Assembly (NCBI GenBank): GCA_024707385.1
Contig: JANPZW010000001.1
Coordinates: 62,001-126,000 of the forward strand
Length of the DNA: 64,000 bases
Source: Cellvibrionaceae bacterium
GTDB lineage: Bacteria > Pseudomonadota > Gammaproteobacteria > Pseudomonadales > Cellvibrionaceae
Direction: 5' to 3'
Numbering within the stretch: the stretch's first letter is position 1; each line of letters opens with the position of its first letter. Made by a program: the position numbers and the translations under genes. This document shows positions 45,526 through 54,745 of this stretch, piece by piece. Under the pieces are notes generated by a model. It was not told the origin of the DNA. It worked only from the letters and a program-made list of their open reading frames with translations, and did no database searches.

Positions 45526-47784
45526 TCAGCTGGATCGCGTAACGGGAAACTTGTAATGTTCACGTGCCCATTCGATGCTCCATATAGTCGGCTCTTGGTG
45601 AATGTTTTTGTCTTCACCCAGTATCATTTCCTTCTGAATTTTGCCCATGGTTTCGAGGAAGGTCCGGCGGTCTTCTTCCATCATTTTTCGCATCACTTTT
45701 GATGGCTTGTACAGCTCTCTGACTTGCGCCACGTATGAAGCATTGTTAATCCACTTGTCAGCACCGTGTTCGCCGCCGGGCAAGCGAGATGGGCTTTCAT
45801 CCAGCCAATCTCGCAGGTCGTTATTGCCGCGGTTCATGCCGTCGGCGTGACATCCGATACACGAGCTGCCGTTGTTCAAGCGCACGTCTTTAACGCCGGG
45901 CAATTGCCTGTCACCGGAGCTGCCTTTTGGGTAACCGAAGCCAGCGTAGTTATCCAAAATGTCATCCGCAACATCTCTTAAGATCCGTGGGTCCCGCACA
46001 ATATTGGTGAATGCGTCAACGCGACGTTGGTTAAAGCCGCCGAACAATGCATAACCTTGCAGCCCGTTGGGCAAGCTCCAGATAACCTCCTCGGCAGATT
46101 GTTGGCCGCCGAATTGAGAGCCCTGGTCTGTGCCCGTGTAATAGCCGCCCCCTCGCTCGCCACCTGGACCCAGGTTGCGCAAAGCGACCATTGAGTAATT
46201 TTGTGGGCTGGTGCCACCACCGCCACCAGCGGAGATAAACACTGGTACTGGCGCCTCCCACATGGGAAAGTTCTGCTCTTTATTCGCATAGACTTCATCA
46301 ATGTCTTTGTATTGTGTTGCGAAGGTGTCGAAGGTCTTCCAGTAATAGGTATTTTTGCCGGTGTTCTGTTTCGCGCGCCAGTAAAAGCGCGAATCGATGG
46401 TAATTGCCTCGTAAGTCACCATGTAATCGTAAGAATTCATGCCTTTTGATTTATCAACGCCGAGCTCTGTCTCCAAAAAAGTAGCATAACCAGGAATTGA
46501 CATAATTGCGTTGTAAACGTCTGGGCGAGTTAAGGTATAAATCAGCTGAGTAGCTTCAGCGTATTTAAAATCCGCCGCTTTTATATAGGGTTGATTGGTT
46601 GGACCGGTAGAGCGCACACCAACAAAACCATCAATGTTGGGGGGTAGGGACGCGTTGCGGTCATCAGCCCCTTCAACATTGCCTTTAAGAATACGCTCCC
46701 AAACCAAGCGAGCAAACTTGTCATCTCGAGTGACTGAACTTCTCAAGCGATTTCTCATATTGTTGAGATCGTTAAACGTCACGCGATTTCCGCTCGCATC
46801 AACTTTGCCACTTGTGGCAAAAGCCAAGTCATCATCCGAACCGCCATAAAACAATGCAAAATTGCTGGCTGACGTATCGACTTTGGTGTGGCCCCAGTAA
46901 TCCCGAATGTCGAAGCGATAAACAATGCCTTTGCCGTTAATGTCTTTCGGGTTGACGATTTCGGGTGCCCAGCGAGCAGTACTATTGAGCGCTTTGGATA
47001 GACCAACACGAGCAAGGTTGAGGTCCTGCGCATTCACTCCATCGTTATACAGAACGTGTAGGGACGCATATTTAATAAATTCACGGTCGGCGGACGGCGA
47101 TTTCGCTTGGTCCTCGGCAATCCAGGCTTCAACCTCGGTATCCGAAATGGTCGCGTCAACACCAACAGCGCGAGGTACTTCTTTGAGCATGTGTTCAATG
47201 CCCGATTTCCAGGCTTCAATCGCGGCATCCATAGTCGCAGCGGCGGTTTTACAGCTGGTGGCGAAACAGTTGTGGCGGTCGATCCACAGCCGCGTAGACA
47301 GCTTGGAATCGCGAACATCGCGGAAATTAACCTTGGTTAATGCATGCTCGTGAGCCAGCGCCGGATCAATGTCTGAATGCAAGGGTGCCTGCGCACCGGA
47401 ACCAGAAGTGTTCTGGGTGTTGTGGCAGCCCGAACAGTTCGCACGCAGTACGGGATACAAAGTAGTTTTGAATACTTCTAAAGATACGGCTTTATTAAAG
47501 CCTAATTCAGGTGGGTAGTTAATGGATTCATAAGACACATCGCCACGGCCATCGGGCAATTCCACAAAACCATCGTGATTTACCGCTATTCCAGGATCCT
47601 GAGGGTTCGGGTCTGGATCTGGATTAGGGTCGGGGTTTGGGTCAGTAGGATTTGGGTTGGTTGGATTCGTCGGGTTGGGATCCGCATTACCTTGTGGTTG
47701 TTCACCACCGCATGCGATTAGAAAACCTGTGATTAATAAGATGTAGCAGATAGATTTTAAACTACTTAATTTATTTTTACGCAT
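45526..47784 (-). CDS. Large c-type cytochrome lipoprotein with two heme-binding motifs
   Basis: A 752-residue lipoprotein; ATG 47784 with GGAGA upstream is preferred to the longer frame from 47820. Lipobox FLIAC is followed by an Asn/Pro/Asp linker (PNP/DPNP repeats, residues about 37-65). CxxCH motifs are found near the N-terminus (ANCSGCHNTQ) and C-terminus (SSCIGCHADGM), each a covalent heme c site. A CFATSCK between them may be a degenerate site. The large middle has WGHTKVDTSASNFALFYGGSDDD and is otherwise unrecognised. It is probably an outer-membrane-anchored electron carrier or oxidase. A link to polysaccharide oxidation, as known for cytochrome-fused proteins of this bacterial group, is inference. 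Confidence 0.78.
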   Translation of the reverse strand: MRKNKLSSLKSICYILLITGFLIACGGEQPQGNADPNPTNPTNPNPTDPNPDPNPDPDPNPQDPGIAVNHDGFVELPDGRGDVSYESINYPPELGFNKAVSLEVFKTTLYPVLRANCSGCHNTQNTSGSGAQAPLHSDIDPALAHEHALTKVNFRDVRDSKLSTRLWIDRHNCFATSCKTAAATMDAAIEAWKSGIEHMLKEVPRAVGVDATISDTEVEAWIAEDQAKSPSADREFIKYASLHVLYNDGVNAQDLNLARVGLSKALNSTARWAPEIVNPKDINGKGIVYRFDIRDYWGHTKVDTSASNFALFYGGSDDDLAFATSGKVDASGNRVTFNDLNNMRNRLRSSVTRDDKFARLVWERILKGNVEGADDRNASLPPNIDGFVGVRSTGPTNQPYIKAADFKYAEATQLIYTLTRPDVYNAIMSIPGYATFLETELGVDKSKGMNSYDYMVTYEAITIDSRFYWRAKQNTGKNTYYWKTFDTFATQYKDIDEVYANKEQNFPMWEAPVPVFISAGGGGGTSPQNYSMVALRNLGPGGERGGGYYTGTDQGSQFGGQQSAEEVIWSLPNGLQGYALFGGFNQRRVDAFTNIVRDPRILRDVADDILDNYAGFGYPKGSSGDRQLPGVKDVRLNNGSSCIGCHADGMNRGNNDLRDWLDESPSRLPGGEHGADKWINNASYVAQVRELYKPSKVMRKMMEEDRRTFLETMGKIQKEMILGEDKNIHQEPTIWSIEWAREHYKFPVTRSS

Positions 47785-48559
47785 ACAGCGGTCTCCGTTA
47801 TGGGGAAATTTGAAGCCCAACTATCAAACGTGAGTCTGCCTCCCCAATCACAGAGCAAAATCACAAAACCGTACGTCAGTGGGGGAATTTTCCCGCATTG
47901 TGATCATGTTAACGTACTGGTGGTAATTTTTTGCTGAACTTTTTTTCGCATATTTCACTTCGAAATTCAAAAATGCTTTTTTTAAAATTATTTATTGATT
48001 TTTATAAGTGCAGCTGGTTTTGGAAGGAAAAAATATTGTCATAAGAACGGATGAAAGCGCCGGCGGTGCTTCGGAATCGGCGGATATAAAACATTATCAT
48101 AAGCGGATAATAACGAGCTATTTCAGATGTATAGATTCTTTCAAAATAACGCTCGCCAACCTGACCAATCCCGCCCGCGAAATTGCAGAGAAAAAAGGCG
48201 GCGAGATTGCCCGTTGTAAACCCCGCATTCCTTCGTTTCGGAAAGCATGAGTGCGAAATGTTCGCAGTTCGCGTAAAAATTTATTTTCCCTTGTTAACAA
48301 GTGCTTCCTCATAAGCGCTGCTAACCTGCGGGCAAGCAGACTGAGTGAATCACCTAAGAGAATTGTGATATTAATATGAGATTCTGGATTGGCTTCTGTG
48401 TTAGAAGGTTGCCCCGGGGCCAATAGGTCGGATAGCTGACGGCTTAGGTCTTGAAATCTGCTGAATACGTGATGTTGGAGACGGCCATGCGAAAGATCAT
48501 ATTTGCGCGGCTAGATCATAATAAAACTGCCGCGTGAGCGTGCTGATGGAGCGTGTGAT
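47785..48559. other. Intergenic region between divergent lipoprotein genes
   Basis: A 775-base gap. It is AT-rich at 47900-48010, where promoters of the minus-strand cytochrome gene may lie. An 80-codon frame (48008-48250) has no domain, no ribosome binding site and poor start context. I see no supported gene, RNA or repeat here. A short palindrome (gggggaattttccc, 47881-47894) is the only structure noted. Confidence 0.5.
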
Positions 48560-50080
48560 ATGAGTAGTTCGTTAAGTGTTTTCGGTCTAATGCTAATAGG
48601 CATGGCCCTGGTGGCCTGTAGTAACGGAGGGTCTGGGGGCGGGGCAACATCTGCGTCTTCATCCTCCTCCTCCTCCTCCTCTTCTTCTGCGGGATTTGTG
48701 GGGCCTGATCCGGATTGGTTTCCCGAGGGCGTCGCCACCCATTTACCGCAAATTCGCATCACAACTGTGACTCCGATTTTAACCAAAGAGGATTATGTCG
48801 AAGGGACTTTTGAGGTAGAAGATGAAGCCGGAGCGGTGACGGCCAGCGGCGAGTTGGAAATTCGTGGCAGAGGCAATTCTTCCTGGGATTGGCCGAAGCG
48901 ACCGTTTCGTGTGAAGTTGGAGGAATCCACAGAGCTGCTTGGCATGCCGGCAAGCCGGCATTGGGTGTTGCTGGCCAACTACGCGGACAAGACCTTAATT
49001 CGCAATGATGTGGCCTTTACGTTTAGCAGGCAGCTGGGCATGGAGTATACGGTTCGAGATCGTCATGTTGAGCTGACGATTAACGATCAGTACCGCGGTA
49101 TCTATCAGTTGGTTGAACAAATTCGGTTAGCTAAAGATCGCCTTGATGTTCCGGACTTGGAAGTTATCGACGTGGAGGAGCCGGACATTACCGGCGGCTA
49201 TTTAATTGAAGCGGATTTCCGCATGACGCAGAATTACTGCGAAAACCCATTTGTCTGGAGTTTTTCGCCGTTTTGTGATGGGCCTGTGAATACAGATCGC
49301 GAAAAAACCTTCTGTGTGGATTCCCAATATGGAATGGCGCCCCTCTGTCTAAAAGAGCCTGATAACTTGTTGGCGGAAGAATGGGCATTTCAGCGCGATT
49401 ATATTGAACAGTATCTGCGAGATACTGAGTCAGCTTTATTCGGCGCGAATTTTGCAGATCCCGAATTGGGATATGCGGCATATATAGACGTAGATTCTGC
49501 GGTCAACTATTACATTATCAATGAGTTCTTCAAAAATCCGGACGGCGGTTCAGCCAGCTTTTTTATGTATAAGAAGCGCGATGGAAAATTGTATTTTGGT
49601 CCTATCTGGGATTTTGATTTGACCATGGGTAACAACGGCCAGGAAGGTTTGATTGATCCCCGCGGGTGGTGGGTGCGTCAGGCTACGTGGTTCACCCGCT
49701 TGTTTGCAGATCCTGCATTTGCGAATAAAGTTGTGGCGCGCTGGAATGAGCTGAAAGAACAAGGTACTTTTTACCATCTGCTGGGTTATGCGGAGCGACG
49801 AGCGAATTGGCTTTCGGTTAAGCAAGTGGATAACTTTGATGTATGGTCAAGAGTATGGGGTGAGTGTGCGTGGTTCACTCGACTTGTCCCGAGGAGTTAT
49901 GAAGCGGAGGTACAAGAAATGTTGCTCTGGCAGCAATATCGCTACGACTGGATGGACCGGGTTTTAAATGGCACGTTGAATCCTTCGTTCACACCTGATA
50001 GATCCCGGTGTGCAATATCGGATGACATAGACTGGACGGTTCCTTTTATTGGAGAGCAAGAAGAGGAAGTTGAGCCTTAG
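48560..50080 (+). CDS. CotH-kinase-family lipoprotein with polySer linker
   Basis: A 506-residue lipoprotein. Lipobox ALVAC and a short polyserine linker (about 31-43) precede a CotH-type domain. The family landmarks are ELEIRGRGNSSWDWPKRPFRVKL, the LLANYADKTLIRNDVAF segment, GIYQLVEQI and YFGPIWDFDLTMG. CotH proteins of bacterial spores are atypical protein kinases; secreted CotH-like proteins in polysaccharide degraders have no proven substrate. Cysteines in the middle (NYCENPFVW, PFCDGP, TFCVD) may form disulfides. A strong terminator follows. Confidence 0.88.
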   Translation: MSSSLSVFGLMLIGMALVACSNGGSGGGATSASSSSSSSSSSSAGFVGPDPDWFPEGVATHLPQIRITTVTPILTKEDYVEGTFEVEDEAGAVTASGELEIRGRGNSSWDWPKRPFRVKLEESTELLGMPASRHWVLLANYADKTLIRNDVAFTFSRQLGMEYTVRDRHVELTINDQYRGIYQLVEQIRLAKDRLDVPDLEVIDVEEPDITGGYLIEADFRMTQNYCENPFVWSFSPFCDGPVNTDREKTFCVDSQYGMAPLCLKEPDNLLAEEWAFQRDYIEQYLRDTESALFGANFADPELGYAAYIDVDSAVNYYIINEFFKNPDGGSASFFMYKKRDGKLYFGPIWDFDLTMGNNGQEGLIDPRGWWVRQATWFTRLFADPAFANKVVARWNELKEQGTFYHLLGYAERRANWLSVKQVDNFDVWSRVWGECAWFTRLVPRSYEAEVQEMLLWQQYRYDWMDRVLNGTLNPSFTPDRSRCAISDDIDWTVPFIGEQEEEVEP

Positions 50081-50104
50081 TTGTACGGAGTGACAAGTCT
50101 GCTC

Positions 50105-50134
50105 GAAAAAAGGCCGGTAAATCCGGCCTTTTTT
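50105..50134 (+). terminator. Intrinsic terminator after the CotH gene
   Basis: aaaaaaggccgg-taaat-ccggcctttttt: perfect hairpin with a T-run on both strands, 25 bases after the stop. Confidence 0.93.
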
Positions 50135-50278
50135 GCGTCTGGTCAAGGAGCTAGCGCTTCATTTGAACTATTTTTGTCGTGAATATTAATTCGATAAGGA
50201 AATTGATGCCAAATGTGAAGAGTATGATTGTTGTGCGAAAATGCTTTTTCCAAAACCTCCTGTCTGGGTGAGAATTTT

Positions 50279-51005
50279 ATGGCTGCTTCCGTCAATCGTT
50301 GGCCCGCGCGCCTGGATGTGATTCAGGGCGTTAGCGGACTACTGTTGGTGTTGTTTATGTGGGCGCATATGGGGTTTGTCTCCAGTATTTTGCTGGGCAA
50401 AGACGCCATGTATTTTGTTGCGCGTATGTTTGAGGGCGAGCCGATTTTTGGTAAGCCGTATCCATTGCTGGTGACGATGGTCGCGGCGGTGGTGTTTATT
50501 CTGTTTGTGGTGCACGCGCTGTTGGCGTTGCGGAAATTCCCCAATAGCTATCGCCAGTACCGCGCACTGCACCGGCATTTAGGTTGGTTTCGCCATCCCG
50601 ATACGGTGCTTTGGGTGCTGCAGGTGGTCACGGGTTTTGCGCTGTTTTTTTTGGCGTCGGTGCATCTTTATCAAATGGCATTTCACCCTGCTGATATTGG
50701 CCCTTATGCCTCGGCAGATCGCGTTTGGACGGGGAGGATGTGGCCGCTTTATCTGGTGATGTTATTTGCGGTGGAGTTGCACGGCGGCATAGGTTTTTAT
50801 CGGCTGTTGCTCAAGTGGGGCGTTTTTTCTCGGTGATAATCCCAAACGCAATCGCCGTCGGCTGCAAAAAATCAAATGGGGTATTACGGCTTTTTTCCTG
50901 GTTTTGGGATTGGTGACCTTGGGCGCCTATATGAAAATCGGTATCGAACATGCGGACCGGGCGGGCGAGCGTTATGTGCCGGCCGTGCACGGGGGAGGTC
51001 AGTGA
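50279..51005 (+). pseudogene. frdC: Fumarate reductase cytochrome b subunit FrdC, one-base frameshift
   Basis: Membrane anchor of a diheme-type (Wolinella-like) quinol:fumarate reductase. ATG 50279 starts MAASVNRWPARLDVIQG; hydrophobic helices follow (LLLVLFMWAHMGFVSSIL; VAAVVFILFVVHALLAL; VLQVVTGFALFFLASVHLY; PLYLVMLFAVELHGGIGFY), with histidines suited to heme binding. The frame stops at 50836, but removing one base near 50833 restores VFSGDNPKRNRRRLQKIKWG and a fifth helix (AFFLVLGLVTLGAYM), ending at TGA 51003-51005, which overlaps the frdA start. Because the continuation is perfect, a sequencing error or recent mutation is likely. Confidence 0.88.
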
Positions 51006-52973
51006 TGGAAATTGTGTATACCGACGCATTGATTATCGGTGGCGGTTTGGCGGGATTGCGCACCGCCATCGGCGTGCGCCGACGGGGTTTTAACGCGCTG
51101 GTGTTGAGCTTGGTGCCGGCGAAACGATCGCACTCCGCCACGGCGCAGGGAGGAATGCAGGCGAGCCTGGGCAACTGCGCGAAAGGGCGGGGTGATAACG
51201 AGGATGTGCATTTTCTCGATACCGTGCGCGGTTCCGACTGGGGCGCGGATCAGGAAGTGGTGCGTATGTTTGTGCATACCGCACCCAAAGCGGTGCGGGA
51301 GCTGGCCGCTTGGGGAGTGCCCTGGAATCGGGTGCGCGCGGGCGAGCGTGCGAGTGTGATCGACGGCAAAAATGTGACGCTGGCAGAGGCCAGTGGCGCC
51401 CACGGTTTGGTTGACGCGCGCAATTTCGGCGGCACCGCGAAATGGCGAACTTGTTATGTATCGGATGGCACTGGTCATTCGCTGCTGTACACCATGAGCA
51501 ATCAAGCGGTCGCCGAACAAATTCCCGTGCACGAGCGCATGGAGGCATTGAGTTTAATTCACGACGGCGAGCGCTGTTGCGGTGCCGTGGTGCGCAATTT
51601 GAGCACCGGTCAATTGCTGGTCTACATCGCCAAAGCGGTGGCGATTGCCACCGGCGGCTTTGGCCGGCTTTACCGCGATACCACCAACGCGGTCATTAAC
51701 GAAGGTATGGGTGCGGCCATGGCGTTGGAGACCGGCGTCGCCAGTCTCGGAAATATGGAGGCGGTGCAGTTTCATCCCACCGCCATTGTTCCCTCTGGCA
51801 TTTTGGTGACGGAGGGCTGTCGCGGCGACGGGGGATTGTTGCTCGATGTCAACGGCCGCCGTTTTATGGAGGATTACGAGCCGGAGAAAAAAGAGCTGGC
51901 CTCGCGCGATGTGGTGGCGCGTTCGATGGAGGCCCATATCCGCAGTGGCAAAGGGGTAAAAACCCGCTTCGGCGACCATTTGTGGCTCGATATTCGTTTA
52001 CTGGGCAAACAACACATCACCACTCGCCTGCGCGAGGTGAACGAGATTTGCCATTATTTTCTCGGTATAGATCCGACCACTCAGCTGATTCCCGTGCGCC
52101 CGGCGCAGCATTATTCCATGGGCGGTGTGCGCACGGATCACACCGGGCAGTCGCCACAGCTGCGGGGTTTATTTGCCGTGGGTGAAGCGGCATGTTGGGA
52201 CATGCACGGTTTTAATCGCCTGGGGGGAAATTCTCTGGCCGAAACCGTCGTGGGCGGCATGATCGTCGGCGAATATATGGCCGACTTTATCGAGTCCGCC
52301 GGGGCGGATTTGCAGGTGTCCAGCGGCCTCGTGCAACAGGCGGTGGCGGCGCAGAAGATTTTGCTCGGGTCATTTACCGGCGCGGAAAATCCTGTGCAGA
52401 TCATTGCGGAAATGCGCAACATCATGGCGGACAAAGTGGGTATTTATCGCGATGGTGACGAACTGCGCAGCGCGGTTGCCCAGCTTCAAACCCTGTTGCG
52501 GCGCGCGTCCCATATCGGCGTGCGCAGCAGCGCGCGCGGCGCGAATCCGGAATTGGTCAGCGCCTATCGCGCAGGAAGGATGCTCAAGCTGGCATTGTGT
52601 ATCGCCGTGGGCGCACTGCGGCGGGAGGAGAGTCGCGGAGCCCATTACCGCGCCGACTTTCCTCTGCGCAATGATCGCGACTGGTTGTGCCGCACGCTGG
52701 CGACCTGGGAGGATCCGGTGCAGACAGAGCCGGTTTTGCGTTATGAGCCGCTGGATGTGTTGCGCATGGAATTGCCGCCGGACTGGCGCGGTTACGGCGC
52801 GAAAGAGCGAATTGAGCACGAGCTAACTGCACAGCGTCAGGCCGAAGTAGAAGCCGCACGCGCTCAGGGCAAAAGCCGTTATGAATTGCAGAGGGAATTA
52901 ATGCCCTTTGAGCATTTATTACCGGAAGCGCCTGCGCAGCAAAAATGCGCGTTTTCAGGAGGAGTCTGTATGA
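51005..52973 (+). CDS. frdA: Fumarate reductase flavoprotein subunit FrdA
   Basis: A subunit of about 655 residues that reduces fumarate to succinate (or the reverse) on covalently bound FAD. Visible are the FAD-binding IIGGGLAGLRTAIG, the flavin-attachment histidine in RSHSATAQGGMQASLG, the FHPTAI and GEAACWDMHGFNRLGGNSL blocks and the C-terminal RSSARGANPELVSAYR. ATG 51005 overlaps the frdC stop (TGATG). As given, the frame runs without a stop into frdB (to 53665). Dropping one A from the A5 run near 52941-52946 would end frdA at TGA 52971-52973, overlapping the frdB start as ATGA, which is the usual operon design. I therefore treat the fusion as apparent. Confidence 0.93.
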
Positions 52974-53757
52974 ATCTAATTCCTACGCGTGACATTTCCA
53001 CTGGTGATATAGCCGCTCGCGATTTATCCACACAAAAAGTGCCACGCAAATTGCGAATCACCGTACTGCGCCATAACCCTTCCGAACCGGACATTGCCCC
53101 CTATCTGCAATCGTTTGAAGTAGAAGAGGAGGAGGGAATGACATTATTTATCGCCTTAAACGAAATCCGCGAACAACAGGATGCGAGCCTGCAGTTCGAC
53201 TTTGTGTGCCGCGCCGGGGTGTGTGGCAGTTGCGCGATGATTGTCAACGGCAAGCCGCTGCTGGCATGCCGCACACTGACTCGCGATCTACCGGAGCAGG
53301 TTCACCTAGCGCCGCTGCCCGGTTTTGAGTTGATCGGCGATCTCTCAGTGAATACCGGCAAGTGGATGCGCCATATGGCCGAGCATCTGCAAACCTGGTT
53401 GCACCGCGCGGAAAAATCCGTCTCTTTGGATGCAGTGGAAGAGCGTTTGGAGCCGGACCTGGCGGAAAAAATCTACGAATTGGAGCGCTGCATCGAATGT
53501 GGATGTTGTGTGTCTGCCTGTGCCAGCGCGCAAATGAATCCGGATTTTGTCGGCGCCGTCGGGTTGTTGCAGCTCGCGCGTTTTCGCCTGGACCCCGCGA
53601 CACGCGGGAAGAGGCGGACTACTATCAAATCATCGGCGACGAGAACGGGGTGTTTGGCTGCATGACCCTGCTGGGGTGCGAAGACGTTTGTCCGAAAGAG
53701 CTGCCACTCGCGCAACAAATCGCTTATATGCGGCGGCAAATGGCACTTGTTAAATAA
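52970..53757 (+). pseudogene. frdB: Fumarate reductase iron-sulfur subunit FrdB, one-base frameshift
   Basis: ATG 52970 is preceded by AGGAGG. The 2Fe-2S cluster cysteines are CRAGVCGSCAM...LLAC; the 4Fe-4S site is CIECGCCVSAC; the last cluster (GCMTLLGCEDVCPKELP) lies after a frameshift. The first frame ends at 53665, but adding one C to the C4 run near 53591-53594 restores LDPRDTREEADYYQIIGDENGVFGC through to 53757. Family length is then normal (about 262 residues). Electrons pass from FrdC hemes through these clusters to FrdA. The break is probably a homopolymer error. Confidence 0.9.
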
Positions 53758-53775
53758 CCTATTGCAGAATTATTT

Positions 53776-54708
53776 ATGACAAGCATTCACCTCGCAGTGT
53801 TGCGCGCGGCGCGCCCGGCTTTTTTGCTGCTCACGCCTATTTGTGTGCTGCTCGGTATTGCCGCCGCACTGCATTTGCACGGCAAAATTGCTGTGGATTT
53901 AGCGGTGTTGGTGATGGTGGGAGCCATTGCTGCACACATCGCAGCCAATACATTCAATGAATATTTCGACTTCACCAGCGGGCTGGACTCGCTCACGCAA
54001 AAAACGCCGTTCAGTGGTGGCAGCGGCGCCTTGCCGGCGCAGCCGCGCGCGCAGTCCTGGGTGCTGGCGGCCGCCTGCGTCTCTCTCGGGATCACCATTA
54101 TCATCGGCCTTTATTTGGCGACCATTGCCGGACCGGCACTGCTCGCTCTTGGTGTGCTCGGTGTGGTGACCATTGTGGTTTACACCCGCGTGCTCAATCG
54201 CCTGCCCTGGTTGTGTCTGGTCGCACCGGGTGCAGCCTTTGGACCGCTGATGGTGCTGGGCACCTATCTGAGTGTCACAGCGCCGGGATTGGTTACCCTA
54301 AATAGTGCTGCACAGGTATTGTTGCTCGCCCTAGTGCCGTTTTTTGTGGTGAATAATTTGTTGTTGCTGAATCAATTTCCCGATGTTGCAGCGGATCGCC
54401 AAGTGGGGCGCAAAACCTTTCCCATTCGTTATGGTTTGGCGGCCAGTCTGCACGTGTATCGCGGGTTTTTATTCGCCGCCAGCGCAGCGTTGCTGCTGGC
54501 AGTGTTGATCGGCGCGGCGCCCTGGCTGGCGCTGTTTGCCTTGCTGCCGCTCGCCCTAGGCTACCGCGTTTACCTGGGTGTACACGCCGCGAATTTTTCC
54601 CTGCCGGGCATGCTCCCCTCCCTGGGGCAAAACGTCGCTGCCGCGCTCCTTACCCCTTTGTGTTATGCCGCCGCTTTATTAATCCATTTCTGGTGGTGCG
54701 GCATTTGA
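53776..54708 (+). CDS. UbiA-family prenyltransferase (MenA-like)
   Basis: A 310-residue integral membrane protein with about eight or nine helices. The prenyl-diphosphate-binding site is the NxxxDxxxD motif NEYFDFTSGLD; a second Asp-rich site is NQFPDVAADRQVGRKT. UbiA-family enzymes attach polyprenyl chains to aromatic acids in menaquinone, ubiquinone or related synthesis. It starts 18 bases after frdB in the same direction. Wolinella-type fumarate reductase uses low-potential menaquinol, so a MenA-type role is attractive but unproven. A partial second copy exists at 56442-56757. Confidence 0.85.
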   Translation: MTSIHLAVLRAARPAFLLLTPICVLLGIAAALHLHGKIAVDLAVLVMVGAIAAHIAANTFNEYFDFTSGLDSLTQKTPFSGGSGALPAQPRAQSWVLAAACVSLGITIIIGLYLATIAGPALLALGVLGVVTIVVYTRVLNRLPWLCLVAPGAAFGPLMVLGTYLSVTAPGLVTLNSAAQVLLLALVPFFVVNNLLLLNQFPDVAADRQVGRKTFPIRYGLAASLHVYRGFLFAASAALLLAVLIGAAPWLALFALLPLALGYRVYLGVHAANFSLPGMLPSLGQNVAAALLTPLCYAAALLIHFWWCGI

Positions 54709-54745
54709 TTTGGCACTGCTCGCCAAATCGTAGCGCGGCTGCTTG

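Noticed and set aside
48008..48250. An 80-codon ORF in the divergent intergenic region
   Set aside because: No start signal, no domain and unusual composition.
50876..53665. A natural single-chain FrdA-FrdB fusion protein
   Set aside because: Both genes keep their own start signals, and a one-A correction recreates a textbook ATGA overlap; kept only as a finding to be checked.
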